The translations under genes and the position numbers were made by a program. Of a DNA stretch of 64,000 nt, positions 25,982 through 34,662 are shown piece after piece. Numbering within the stretch: position 1 is the first letter of the stretch; every line of letters begins with the position of its first letter. The stretch is from Streptomyces wuyuanensis. Lineage in GTDB: Bacteria > Actinomycetota > Actinomycetes > Streptomycetales > Streptomycetaceae. The notes beneath the pieces were generated by a model. It saw only the letters and a list, made by a program, of their open reading frames with translations. It was not told the origin of the DNA and did no database searches. The DNA lies in NCBI RefSeq assembly GCF_900103455.1, contig NZ_FNHI01000002.1:248001-312000 (forward strand), given 5' to 3'.

Positions 25982-27196
25982 GTGGAACCGTCGTCGCAGG
26001 GATGGACGCCTCCGGGCGGACCCGGCCCGGCGCAGCCGCCCGCCCCGTCGCCGCAGCCTGCGCCGGCGGCGTACCCGTACCCGACGCCGGCGGGCGGGCC
26101 GCCGGGCATGCCCTATCCGCCCTACGGCGCGCTGCCGCGGCGGCCCGCCACCAACGGCTTCGCCATCGGCTCCCTCGTCACGGGAATCGTGTGCTGTCTG
26201 CCCCCGCTCGGCCTCGTCCTCGGGCTGATCGCGCTGGCGCAGATCAAGAAGAGGGGGGACGAGGGAAGGGGCCTGGCGATCGCCGGCACCGTGCTCTCCG
26301 TCATCAGCACGATCCTCATGACCGTCGCGTTCGCCACCGGCACCGTCGGCGAGGCGTGGGACGGCTTCCGGAAGGCCGCCCGCGAGAGCGCGGCGGCGGA
26401 CTCCACGTTCGACCTGCGGACCGGGCAGTGCTTCGACACCCCGGGCCGTGGCCTGGAGGACGAGGAGGAGGCGGAGTCCGTCCGGACCGTGGACTGCGAC
26501 AGACCCCACGAGGGCGAGGTGACGGGCACCTTCCCGCTCGACAGGTTCGACGAGTGGCCCGGGCAGAAGGCCGTCGAGACCGAGGCGGAGCGGCGGTGCG
26601 AGGACATCAACAGCGGCTACACGCTGGACTGGTGGGCCGTACCGGAGACGGCGGAGCCGTACTACTACATGCCGACGAGGGACAGTTGGCGCTTCGGCGA
26701 CCGCAAGGTCGCCTGCGCCCTGGCGAGCGCCGGCCCCAAGCTCGAGTCGTCCGTCCGCAGCGACCGGACGACCCTCGACCCGGCACAACTCGCCTATCTG
26801 GAGGGCGAGCTGGCCGTCGACACGGTCTGGTGGGAGGAGCCGGAGGAGCTCTTCGAGGACGACCCGGAGGCCAACCGCGCCTGGGCCGAGCGGATGGCGC
26901 GGACGCTGGACACCGAGGCCCGTGAACTGCGCGCGGGGCCCTGGCCCGCGGCCGCCCGCAAGCACGCCCTGGCCCGCGCGAAGGAGTACGACACGGCACG
27001 CCGCCATTTCGGCCGGGCGGCGGCGGCGCAGGACGAGGACGGCTTCTGGGACGCCACGTCGGAGGCGGGCGACGCCTTCCGCCAGAAGACCGAGATCGCC
27101 GTCCGGTCCGCCCTGGGGCTGGCCACGGAGCCCCCGGAGGAGCCCGGCGACCCCGAGGACGAGGACCCGCTGCCGAGCGAGGACACGACGGTCTGA
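25982..27196 (+). CDS. DUF4190 membrane protein with septum-formation-like domain
   Basis: A 404-residue protein. A Pro/Ala/Gly-rich cytoplasmic N-terminus (1-55) precedes two hydrophobic helices (about 58-80 and 90-115: NGFAIGSLVTGIVCCLPPL, IAGTVLSVISTILMTVAFA), the DUF4190 arrangement. The extracytoplasmic part (about 140-245) has a cysteine pattern (TGQCFD, TVDCDRPHEGEV, RRCEDIN, VACALAS) like the 'septum formation' domain of actinobacteria. The Glu-rich C-terminal half is predicted helical. GTG 25982 after AAGGAG is preferred to the more upstream start. The envelope role is inferred. A 16-bp tandem repeat overlaps the stop codon. Confidence 0.78.
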   Translation: MEPSSQGWTPPGGPGPAQPPAPSPQPAPAAYPYPTPAGGPPGMPYPPYGALPRRPATNGFAIGSLVTGIVCCLPPLGLVLGLIALAQIKKRGDEGRGLAIAGTVLSVISTILMTVAFATGTVGEAWDGFRKAARESAAADSTFDLRTGQCFDTPGRGLEDEEEAESVRTVDCDRPHEGEVTGTFPLDRFDEWPGQKAVETEAERRCEDINSGYTLDWWAVPETAEPYYYMPTRDSWRFGDRKVACALASAGPKLESSVRSDRTTLDPAQLAYLEGELAVDTVWWEEPEELFEDDPEANRAWAERMARTLDTEARELRAGPWPAAARKHALARAKEYDTARRHFGRAAAAQDEDGFWDATSEAGDAFRQKTEIAVRSALGLATEPPEEPGDPEDEDPLPSEDTTV

Positions 27197-27243
27197 CGAC
27201 ACGACGGTCTGGCGACGCGGCGGTCTGGCGACGCGGCGGTCCC
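27182..27243. repeat. Four 15-16-bp tandem repeats spanning the stop codon
   Basis: Units of the form CGACRCGRCGGTCTGG occur at 27182-27196, 27197-27212, 27213-27228 and 27229-27243. The first encodes the last residues and the TGA stop; the others are non-coding. They were probably generated by slippage. Confidence 0.8.
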
Positions 27244-27335
27244 AGGCGCATCGCCCCGCGGTGCGTCGCGGGCGGCGGGCGCCGGCTGCTGTGCGTGTGC
27301 CGGGCTCCCGCCGCCCACGAGCGGGTGAGGGAGGG

Positions 27336-28670
27336 TCAGCGGCCCCTCAGACCCCGGTCGACGGCCGTGATGAGCTCCCCGTCCGGCGTGTCCCCGTCCA
27401 GGGACCAGAACATCGCGCCGCCGAGCCCGCGATCACGGACGTACGCGCTCTTGGTGCGCAGCACCTGCGGGTCGTCGTACGTCCACAGCGTGGTGCCGTC
27501 GAAGAGCCAGGCGTGGCCGTTCCGGCGGTCGCGGTGGAGCGTGTAGGTGCCCGAACCGGCGAGCTTCTTGAGGGCCTTGTAGTCCTCGTACCCCGCCGCC
27601 CAGGTGGCCGGAGCGGGTGCGCTCGCCGGCTGTCCGAGGCCGTCGCCGCCGCCGGTGACGCCCGTCCAGCCCTGGCCGTAGAACGGGATGCCCATGACCA
27701 GCTTCCGGGCGGGAGCCCCGCGGCGCAGCCAGTCGCGCACGGTCCGGTCCACGCTGTAGTCGTCCCGTGCGTGGAGGGCCGACTGCTGCGCGGTGGTCTT
27801 CTCGCCGGAGACGTGGAAGTCGTAGCCCTGGAGGGTCACGAAGTCCAGATCGCGCATGATCCGGGGAACCTCGAAACCGGCGTCGATCTTGGCGGCGGCC
27901 GCCGGGACGAACGCCGTCAGTTCGTAGTGCTTGCGCTTCTTCAGGGACCTGCCGTACGCGTCGAGCTGAGTGCGGAACTCCCGTACCAGTGCGGTGAAGT
28001 TCCGTTTGTCCTCGGGCCGGTACACGGTGTCCGTGTCGCCCTCCGACCCCGGCCACTCCCAGTCGAGGTCGATGCCGTCGAAGACTCCGGCGGCCGCCCC
28101 GGCCCCGCCGCGCGCGCCGTCCACGGGCAGATCGCCCTTGATGTACAGGTCGAGGCAGGAGGCCACGAACGCCTTGCGCGAGGCGGGGGTCCGGGCCGCG
28201 TCGGAGAAGTGCGTGGACCAGCTCCAGCCGCCGAGCGAGATCAGCACCTTGAGACCGGGGTGCTTGGCCTTGAGCTCGCGCAGTTGGTTGAAGTTGCCCG
28301 CGAGTGGCTGCTCGGCGGTGTCGGCGACGCCGTCGACCGAGGCCGCCGCGTCCAGGGGACGGGCGTAGTCCGCCCAGGCGTCGGCCTCTCCGGGCACATT
28401 GCCGGTGAAGCACTTGCCGTCCGCGCTCACGTTGCCGAACGCGTAGTTGATGTGCGTGAGCTTCGCGGCGGTGCCGCTGGTGTCCAGGTCCTTCACCTGG
28501 AAGTTCCGTCCGTACACGCCCCATTGGGTGAAATAGCCGACGCGTTTGTGGGCGTGGGGCGCGGGTGGGCGGCCGTGGCCGGTGCCGGCCGCGGCCGCCG
28601 GGGCGAGCGGGGCGAGGAGCGCGAGCGAGGCGGCGGCGATGGTCAGCCGGGCAAGGGTTCTTCGGCGCAT
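27336..28670 (-). CDS. Secreted family 18 chitinase
   Basis: A 444-residue secreted glycoside hydrolase. A signal peptide spans about residues 1-27 (MRRRTLARLTIAAASLALLA, Ala-rich cleavage region). A GH18 TIM barrel follows with the substrate strand KVLISLGGWSWSTHFSDA and the catalytic motif FDGIDLDWEWPG (DxxDxDxE; Glu as acid). The family's YDFHVSGEKTT, MGIPFYGQGW and closing MFWSLDGD are also present. No carbohydrate-binding module is visible. ATG 28670 is placed 9 nt after AGGA; ATG 28679 overlaps the ribosome site. A DasR-type dre site lies about 80 nt upstream, consistent with induction by chitin and N-acetylglucosamine. It is divergent from the GntR gene. Confidence 0.95.
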   Translation of the reverse strand: MRRRTLARLTIAAASLALLAPLAPAAAAGTGHGRPPAPHAHKRVGYFTQWGVYGRNFQVKDLDTSGTAAKLTHINYAFGNVSADGKCFTGNVPGEADAWADYARPLDAAASVDGVADTAEQPLAGNFNQLRELKAKHPGLKVLISLGGWSWSTHFSDAARTPASRKAFVASCLDLYIKGDLPVDGARGGAGAAAGVFDGIDLDWEWPGSEGDTDTVYRPEDKRNFTALVREFRTQLDAYGRSLKKRKHYELTAFVPAAAAKIDAGFEVPRIMRDLDFVTLQGYDFHVSGEKTTAQQSALHARDDYSVDRTVRDWLRRGAPARKLVMGIPFYGQGWTGVTGGGDGLGQPASAPAPATWAAGYEDYKALKKLAGSGTYTLHRDRRNGHAWLFDGTTLWTYDDPQVLRTKSAYVRDRGLGGAMFWSLDGDTPDGELITAVDRGLRGR

Positions 28671-28747
28671 GAGGCTCATTCCTGTGCGTGTGCCGGAGGG
28701 CTTCCAGGGGCGGTCGTGCTGCCGTGCGCGTACGCGGAGAAAGGTAT

Positions 28748-28759
28748 TGGTCTGGACCA
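28748..28759. promoter_or_regulatory. dre-like site (putative DasR operator) of the chitinase gene
   Basis: TGGTCTGGACCA matches the core of the DasR responsive element, TGGTCTAGACCA, at 11 of 12 positions. It lies 78 nt upstream of the chitinase start, the usual place in Streptomyces chitinase promoters. It could also affect the divergent gntR-type gene about 170 bp away. Confidence 0.7.
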
Positions 28760-28928
28760 TTGCGGTCAAGGATTCGATGCACGTCCGTGCGAAGCCCGAT
28801 GCCCTACCGGAGGTAATCGACCACCCCTCCGGCGGTAATTACTGCTCGTGATGCATTGGCCCATGCTTGCGAGGATCAACCGTCGGTTGCCACGCTGTTG
28901 CTGTCTGTCAACCTGTTGGGAGTGGCCA

Positions 28929-29681
28929 GTGACATTCGGTGAGCAGCCCGCCTATCTGCGCGTTGCGAGCGACCTCCGCCAGAAGATCGTCAGTGGCTCG
29001 CTGCCGCCGCACACCCGCCTTCCCTCGCAGGCCCGGATCCGCGAGGAGTACGGGGTCTCGGACACCGTGGCGCTGGAGGCGCGGAAGGTGCTGATGGCCG
29101 AGGGGCTGGTGGAGGGGCGTTCCGGCTCGGGGACGTACGTGCGGGAGCGGCCGGTGCCGCGGCGCGTCTCCCGCTCGGGCTACCGGCCGCCGTCCGGTGC
29201 CAATCCCTTCCGGCAGGAGCAGGCCGCCGAGGGCGTCCGAGGCACCTGGGAGTCGAGCAGCGAGCAGGAGCCGGCGAGTGCGGCCGTCGCGGGCAGGCTG
29301 GGAGTCGCCCCCGGCGACCGCGTGATGCGCACGAGATACGTCTTCCGGGACGCCGGCGAGCCGACGATGCTCTCCACCTCGTGGGAGCCGCTCTCGATCA
29401 CGGGCCGCACGCCGGTGATGCTGCCCGAAGAGGGGCCGCTCGGCGGCTGCGGCGTCGTCGAGCGGATGGGCGCCATCGACGTCGTCGTGGACAACGTGGT
29501 GGAGGAGGTCGGCGCACGGCCGGGGCTGGCGGAGGAACTGCTGACCCTCGGCGGGGTGCCCGGCCATGTGGTGATGGTCATCCAGCGCACCTACTACGCG
29601 TCGGGTCGTGCCGTCGAGACGGCGGACGTGGTGGTTCCGGCGGACCGCTTCCGGATCGCGTACCACCTTCCGGTGCGCTGA
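28929..29681 (+). CDS. GntR/HutC-family transcriptional regulator
   Basis: A 250-residue regulator. The N-terminal winged helix-turn-helix (about 8-75) shows the GntR pattern AYLRVASDLRQKIVSGSLPP, LPSQARIREEYGVSDTVALEARKVLMAEGLVE and GSGTYV. The C-terminal UTRA/HutC effector domain (about 100-248) includes MRTRYVFRDAGEPTMLSTSW and a closing DVVVPADRFRIAYHLP. GTG 28929 follows GGGAG by 6 nt; upstream codons back to 28848 are unlikely. It is not DasR itself as far as I can judge. Its target is unknown, and the divergent chitinase gene is one possibility. Confidence 0.9.
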   Translation: MTFGEQPAYLRVASDLRQKIVSGSLPPHTRLPSQARIREEYGVSDTVALEARKVLMAEGLVEGRSGSGTYVRERPVPRRVSRSGYRPPSGANPFRQEQAAEGVRGTWESSSEQEPASAAVAGRLGVAPGDRVMRTRYVFRDAGEPTMLSTSWEPLSITGRTPVMLPEEGPLGGCGVVERMGAIDVVVDNVVEEVGARPGLAEELLTLGGVPGHVVMVIQRTYYASGRAVETADVVVPADRFRIAYHLPVR

Positions 29682-30370
29682 CTCCGGGTGTCCCCGCCCG
29701 CGGTGCGCCGGCCCGCGGAGTGCGGGGCGCCGATGCGCCGGTCTCCGTGGCGCGGAGACCGGTGGCGTCCCCCGTGGGGGCGTCCCGCCTCCCCGCCTCG
29801 GGTCCCGGGTGCTCGCCTGCGAAGTGCGCGCAGCGCGGGGCGCGTTGACGAGCTCAGGTCGGGCCGAGGCGGCCGGTGTGGCCCCTGCCTGCTCGGCCTG
29901 CCCCGGCTCGCTCCGTTCGCCCCTCCCCTGGGCGGTCCTCTTCCCGTACGCCCCTCGTGCGCTCGGTCTCGCGCCCGCCGAGGGCGTCGACCCCGCCGTG
30001 GCGTCTCCCGCCCGTCGGCAACCGCTGATCGCCGGTCACCGTTCACAGCCGGCCCGGGCCCGGGCCCGGGCTGCGGGAGTGCGGAGAAGTCTCACGGCAG
30101 TTCGTCGCGGCCGGACTCACTTCGCTGCCCTGCCTGTTGACGCCCCCGGCGCCGACGGGCGAGAGGCGGCTCGGCCGTCTCGTCGGCGTCCGGCCGGGCC
30201 CACTTCCGCAGAAAGCCGACCGAGACGCCGGCGAGCTGCTCCGTTGACGAGCAGCAGCCGGGCGCCGTCCGCGAGGCCGTACCCGGCGCGGCCGCCCGCT
30301 CGCCGTGCCGCCCGGCGGACGCCGAAGGTGGCGGAATCCGCCGGGCGAAGCGTCCTGCGGCGGCATGATG
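29682..30370. other. Gene-poor GC-rich region
   Basis: About 690 bases with no ORF that has family resemblance, a ribosome site or convincing codon structure. Frames on both strands give low-complexity Arg/Ala/Pro translations. It includes a run of self-complementary CCCGGG units near 30052-30071. A degenerate gene cannot be excluded, but I cannot name one. Confidence 0.5.
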
Positions 30371-30400
30371 GAGGGGCGCACTCGGCCAAGTGCGCCCCTC
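30371..30400. terminator. Hairpin at the end of the gene-poor gap
   Basis: A perfect 11-bp stem (30371-30381 with 30390-30400) around an 8-nt loop. It is followed by an AT-richer stretch (30400-30490) that may be the promoter of the next gene. Confidence 0.6.
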
Positions 30401-30547
30401 GTATATGAGGGGACGCTGGCCGGATCCGTCTCTCTTCGTAAAAAGACATATCCGCTGAGTAAAGGTCAGGCGTAAGCTCGGGCATATGCAGACTGCGGTT
30501 TCCTGGGGATCGTTAGAGAAGTGCAGGCCGGCGGCGGGAGAGGCGCG

Positions 30548-30730
30548 ATGACCGACGGTGGCACGATGCTGCCCTGGCTGGTGATTCGCCAGGACGACAA
30601 CGGCAATCGCTATCGCGTGGGCAGGTACGCCACAGAGGACGAGGCGCAGAAGGTCGCGGACAGCCTCGGTGACCGGGGGCACGAGCAGCTCTACTGGGTC
30701 GAGCGCATGGGGCAGACCGCGCCCTCCTGA
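30548..30730 (+). CDS. Small SPOR-like protein
   Basis: A 60-residue protein beginning MTDGGTMLPWLVIRQDDNGN at ATG 30548, six nt after GGGAGAGG. The sequence has the strand-helix-strand rhythm of a single SPOR-type module (WLVIRQ, RYRVGRYATEDEAQKVADSL, LYWVERM). SPOR proteins bind denuded peptidoglycan, but this one has no signal peptide or membrane segment, so that role is doubtful. Similar tiny proteins are common in Streptomyces. The next gene on the same strand is NUDIX. Confidence 0.8.
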   Translation: MTDGGTMLPWLVIRQDDNGNRYRVGRYATEDEAQKVADSLGDRGHEQLYWVERMGQTAPS

Positions 30731-30801
30731 GCGGGGCCGGCGGTCGCCGCACCGGGGCCGGGCGTGCGCCCGCGGGCCGGAGCGCCCCTCGCCGGGCGGG
30801 T

Positions 30802-30807
30802 TACGCT
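30802..30807 (+). promoter_or_regulatory. -10 element (TACGCT) of the NUDIX gene; leaderless transcript likely
   Basis: TACGCT ends 7 nt before ATG 30815, the same geometry as ispH and ppgK, with no ribosome site. Confidence 0.5.
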
Positions 30808-30814
30808 CCCGCGC

Positions 30815-31243
30815 ATGACAGATCGTGTGAAAGCCCGCGTCGTGGTGGCCGGGGCCCTCTACGACCGGGGGCGTCTGCTCGCCGCGCGCCGCAGCGCACC
30901 GCCCGAGTTCGCCGGACGCTGGGAGCTGCCGGGCGGCAAGCTCGAACCGGGCGAGTCCCCCGAGGAGGCCCTCGTCCGCGAGCTGCGCGAGGAGCTGGGT
31001 GTGGAGGCGGAGCCGGTCGAGCGGGTCCCCGGCGAGTGGCCGCTGGGCCCCGGCTATGTGCTCCAGGTCTGGACGGCGCGGCTGATCTCGGGTCAGCCGC
31101 GCCCACTGGAGGACCACGACGAGCTGCGCTGGCTCGCCGTCGACGAACTGGACGCCGTGGACTGGCTGCCCCAGGACCGTCCCGCCGTCGAGGAGGCCGT
31201 GCGCCGTCTGCCGCGGGACCGGCCGGGGAGCGCACGCGGCTGA
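30815..31243 (+). CDS. MutT/NUDIX hydrolase (CTP pyrophosphohydrolase-like)
   Basis: A 142-residue NUDIX enzyme with the complete box GGKLEPGESPEEALVREL followed by REELGV (GX5EX7REUXEEXGU) at about residues 38-60. Sequence and length resemble MutT/NudG-type nucleoside-triphosphate pyrophosphohydrolases that clean oxidised nucleotides from the pool. The C-terminal LRWLAVDELDAVDWLPQDRP is typical of the MutT/NudG group. The start is ATG 30815, without a leader. Confidence 0.93.
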   Translation: MTDRVKARVVVAGALYDRGRLLAARRSAPPEFAGRWELPGGKLEPGESPEEALVRELREELGVEAEPVERVPGEWPLGPGYVLQVWTARLISGQPRPLEDHDELRWLAVDELDAVDWLPQDRPAVEEAVRRLPRDRPGSARG

Positions 31244-31367
31244 ATTCCTACGCCGTTCGTGCCACCGCACGCCCCTCTCGGGGATACGCCGCACTAAATA
31301 TCGGGTATGTCCTGATTGCCGCCCCAAAGTGGACGGGATTCCGTGGCAGGTCCGGGAAGTGGTCGGC

Positions 31368-31787
31368 GTGATCGACACCGAAGGCGCATGCGCCGAGTGG
31401 ACCTTCCCTGCCGAGCCGGACGCCGCGCGTTCCGCCCGCCACGCCGTCCGCGACGCCCTGCGGAAGTGGGGCCTCGAGCCCGCCGTGGTCGATGTGACGG
31501 TCCTCCTGGTCAGTGAGCTGGTGACCAATTCCCTTCGGTACACCTCCGGGCCCATCGGGGTGCGGCTGGTCCGGCCGGTCGTCGACGGGTCGGTCCCGCC
31601 GCGACCCCCCGCGCTGCTCGTGGAGGTCTCCGATCCGCTTCCGGATCCGCCCCTGGAACGCCCCGCGGGGCCCGATGACGAGGGCGGACGCGGTCTCCAG
31701 CTGGTGGCGTGTGCGGCTCGCCGCTGGGGGACGCGACGCGGCAGAGCGGGCAAGACCGTGTGGTTCGAGCTGCCCCTGCCTGGTTAG
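31368..31787 (+). CDS. Anti-sigma-factor-kinase-like ATP-binding protein (HATPase_c)
   Basis: A 139-residue single GHKL ATPase domain of the RsbW/SpoIIAB type. N box LLVSELVTNSLRY near residue 45, a shortened G1 region around VEVSDPLPDPPL, and G2 DEGGRGLQLV then KTVWFELPLPG. Such proteins phosphorylate or sequester partners in sigma-factor partner switching. GTG 31368 follows GGGAAG by 8 nt. It closely resembles the C-terminal domain of the phosphatase encoded 148 nt downstream. Confidence 0.87.
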   Translation: MIDTEGACAEWTFPAEPDAARSARHAVRDALRKWGLEPAVVDVTVLLVSELVTNSLRYTSGPIGVRLVRPVVDGSVPPRPPALLVEVSDPLPDPPLERPAGPDDEGGRGLQLVACAARRWGTRRGRAGKTVWFELPLPG

Positions 31788-31934
31788 GAGTGTGGGGGGA
31801 CGACGATCACTGCGTGCTCGGCTCAAAACGAACGAGACCGTGCTGTGATCGTGAACGCCGTGCCGCCAGGCGCCGTAGTGCTGAATACTGCGGGCATGGC
31901 CGGTCCGGTGCGGTGAGCTGGAGGGGACGGTCGC

Positions 31935-34577
31935 GTGAGCGAGATACCTGAGACGGCGAGCGGCGTGGTGTGGCAGAGCAGTCCGCCCGGCTCCATTTAC
32001 GACTACATCAAGGTCGCGTCGTTCTCGATCGGCCCTGACGGGCTGGTCGACCAGTGGAGTCGGCGTGCCGCCGAGCAGTTCGGCATCTGTGCCGAGGACG
32101 TCAGGGGCAAGGACCCGGTCGACGTCTTCATCCCCTCGGAACTCCGCCCGCGAGGTCACCGCAAGGTCGCCGAGATCCTGGACGGCAAGGAGTGGACGGG
32201 CCTCGTCCCCTTCCGCCTGCCGGGCGAGGGCGGCGCGCACGGGCTGGCCGAGGTCTACGTCATGCCGAGCGAGACGGAGAACGGCGAGCGTGCCGCGCTC
32301 TGTATCGTCGTCGACGTACGCGCCCTACGGCGGATCGAGACGGATCTCGCCGCTTCGCAGGCGATTTTCGGTCAATCTCCTTTTGGCTTCCTCCTGTTCG
32401 GTACCGACCTCACCGTGCTGCGCGCCAACGAGCGTTTCGCGACGGTCTTCGGCGGCGTCGCCGAGGACCACCGCGGACGGACCGTGTACGACTACCTCTC
32501 CCGCCCCGAGGCGGATCGGATGACCGCCGCCCTCCAACGGGTGCTGGAAACCGGGGAGTCGGTCACCGACCTCCAGATCGTCGGCAGCGCCCCCGGCAGC
32601 TCCGACCGGCGGCACTGGGCGGTCAACCTCTACCGCGTGCACAGCGGTTCCGGCCGGCCCGTCGGGGTCGCGGGGCTCGGCATCGATGTGACCCGCCGCC
32701 AGATCGCGGCCCGCGAGGCGGCCAGCGCCCGCCGCAACCTCGCCCTGCTCAACGAGGCCAGTGCCCGCATCGGCAACTCCCTCGACCTGGAGACCACCGC
32801 ACGCGAACTCCTCGACGTCGCCGTCCCCGGGTTCTGCGACCTTGCCGCCGTGGACCTCTACCAGGGGCTGCTCACGGGCGAAGAGGCCCCACCCGGACGC
32901 TGGGGCCCCGCCCGGCCCGAGAGCTACGGCGGCAGCGCCGAGCTGCGCCGGGTCGCCTTCGCCAGCACCGTGTCCGAGAGCCTGCTCGGCGGCGCCTCCG
33001 GGGCGGGTACACCGGCCAGCCCCCAGGTCGGCGCGGTCCACCACTACCCCTTCAGCTCCGCCTGCTCCGACGCCCTGCGCACGGCCAGGGTCCGCGCCAT
33101 CCCCGGCGAGGAGGGCAGCCTCGTCCAGTCCACGCTGGCCGTGCCGATGGTCGCCCACGACACGGTCGTCGGTCTCGTCCAGTTCTCCCGGGCCAAGGGC
33201 AGCGAGCCCTTCGGCGAGCGGGACCGGGCACTCGCCGTCGAGCTCGCCGCACGTGCCGCGGTCTGCATCGACAACGCCCGCCTCTACCGCCGTGAGCACG
33301 AGCGCGCCCTGATCCTCCAGCGCAGCCTCCTGCCGCCCGGCGACCCGGAGGCCGCCGGTCTCGACATCGCCTGCCGCTATCTCCCGGGCAACACGGCCAC
33401 CGAGGTCGGCGGCGACTGGTTCGACGTCATCGAACTCCCCGGCCACCGCACCGCCCTCGTCGTCGGCGACGTCATGGGGCGGGGACTGCGCGCCGCCGTG
33501 GCCATGGGCGAACTGCGGACCGCCGTACGGACGTTGGCCCTCCTGGACCTGGAGCCCGCGGAGGTGCTCTCCGCGCTCGACGAGATCGCCCGCGGACTCG
33601 GCACGCCGAGCGGGGCCCAGCAGGCCTCCAGGGTCGCCCACAAGTCCCGCGGGCCCGAGCTCTCCGAGGTCTACCTGGCGACCTGCGTCTACGCCGTGTA
33701 CGACCCGGTGACCCGGCGCTGCACCTTCGCCAACGCCGGCCATCTGCCGCCGGTCCTCGTCGAGCCGGGCGAGGAGGCGTTGATGCTCGACGTGCCGCCA
33801 GGGATGCCGCTCGGGGTGGGCGGCGAACCCTTCGAGGAGGTCCAGGTGGAGCTTCCGGAGGGCGCGCTGCTCGCGCTGTACACCGACGGGCTCGTCGAGT
33901 CGCGCGACCATCCTCTGGACGAAGGGCTCAGTGCCTTCCGCCGCGCCCTGACCGAGCCGGCCCGCTCCGTGCCGGAGCCCCGTTCCCCCCACGGCCCCGC
34001 GGGCGGACCGGGCGGCGGGACGCCCGACGCCCTCGAAGGCGGATCCCGCTCGCGTTCGCTCGAGGACGTCTGCGACCACGTGCTCGCCACCCTCGACACC
34101 CGGCACGGCGAGGACGACATCGCGCTGCTGATGGCCCGTATCCAGGGCCTGGCGAGCGAGGCCGTGGGGGACTGGCGGCTGCCGCGCGAACCGCGGTCCG
34201 TGGGACGCGCCCGCGAGCTGGCCCGGGCCCAGCTCAGCGCCTGGGACCTCGACCCGCTCGTCGACACGGTCGAACTGCTCGTCAGCGAGTTGGTCACCAA
34301 CGCCCTGCGCTACGGCGAGGGCGAGATCCGGCTGCGGCTGCTGCGCGACCGCACCCTCGTCTGCGAGGTGTGGGACGCGGGTCTCGTGCAGCCGCGGCGC
34401 CGGCGGGCACGGGACACCGACGAGGGCGGCCGGGGCCTGCAACTGGTCGGTCTGCTGAGCGCCGCCTGGGGCTCCCGCCGGACGCCCCGGGGCAAGACCG
34501 TGTGGTTCGAACTCGCCCTGCCCGACGGGGACTCGACGGCCGAGCCCAGCGTGGAGCAGCTCCTGAGCATGTTCTGA
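31935..34577 (+). CDS. PAS-PAS-GAF-SpoIIE phosphatase-HATPase regulator
   Basis: An 880-residue multidomain signalling protein. PAS domain 1 is at about residues 20-130, PAS 2 at about 135-255 (FGQSPFGFLLFGTDLTVLRANERFATVFG), GAF at about 270-450, PP2C/SpoIIE phosphatase at about 460-735 and a GHKL ATPase at about 745-865. Phosphatase metal-site residues appear in TEVGGDWFDVIELPG, VVGDVMGRGL, LLALYTDGLVES and GEDDIALL. ATPase N and G2 boxes are LLVSELVTNALRY and DEGGRGLQLVGLL. These proteins dephosphorylate STAS anti-anti-sigma factors and phosphorylate or bind them, linking a sensed signal to sigma-factor release. GTG 31935 follows GGAGGGGAC. No membrane segment. Confidence 0.93.
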   Translation: MSEIPETASGVVWQSSPPGSIYDYIKVASFSIGPDGLVDQWSRRAAEQFGICAEDVRGKDPVDVFIPSELRPRGHRKVAEILDGKEWTGLVPFRLPGEGGAHGLAEVYVMPSETENGERAALCIVVDVRALRRIETDLAASQAIFGQSPFGFLLFGTDLTVLRANERFATVFGGVAEDHRGRTVYDYLSRPEADRMTAALQRVLETGESVTDLQIVGSAPGSSDRRHWAVNLYRVHSGSGRPVGVAGLGIDVTRRQIAAREAASARRNLALLNEASARIGNSLDLETTARELLDVAVPGFCDLAAVDLYQGLLTGEEAPPGRWGPARPESYGGSAELRRVAFASTVSESLLGGASGAGTPASPQVGAVHHYPFSSACSDALRTARVRAIPGEEGSLVQSTLAVPMVAHDTVVGLVQFSRAKGSEPFGERDRALAVELAARAAVCIDNARLYRREHERALILQRSLLPPGDPEAAGLDIACRYLPGNTATEVGGDWFDVIELPGHRTALVVGDVMGRGLRAAVAMGELRTAVRTLALLDLEPAEVLSALDEIARGLGTPSGAQQASRVAHKSRGPELSEVYLATCVYAVYDPVTRRCTFANAGHLPPVLVEPGEEALMLDVPPGMPLGVGGEPFEEVQVELPEGALLALYTDGLVESRDHPLDEGLSAFRRALTEPARSVPEPRSPHGPAGGPGGGTPDALEGGSRSRSLEDVCDHVLATLDTRHGEDDIALLMARIQGLASEAVGDWRLPREPRSVGRARELARAQLSAWDLDPLVDTVELLVSELVTNALRYGEGEIRLRLLRDRTLVCEVWDAGLVQPRRRRARDTDEGGRGLQLVGLLSAAWGSRRTPRGKTVWFELALPDGDSTAEPSVEQLLSMF

Positions 34578-34580
34578 AAC

Positions 34581-34625
34581 CCGAGGGGCGGGCGGTCCGC
34601 ACGGCCGGCCCCGCCCGCCCCTCGG
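34581..34625. terminator. Bidirectional terminator between the SpoIIE gene and sdhB
   Basis: A perfect 15-bp stem (34581-34595 with 34611-34625) and 15-nt loop between convergent genes. Confidence 0.88.
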
Positions 34626-34662
34626 CGAGACGTCCGTGCCCGGGCACGGACGGGAGGCAGTG

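Noticed and set aside
30117-30485. 122-codon minus-strand ORF in the gene-poor gap
   Set aside because: No ribosome site, no recognisable family, and composition typical of random GC-rich frames.
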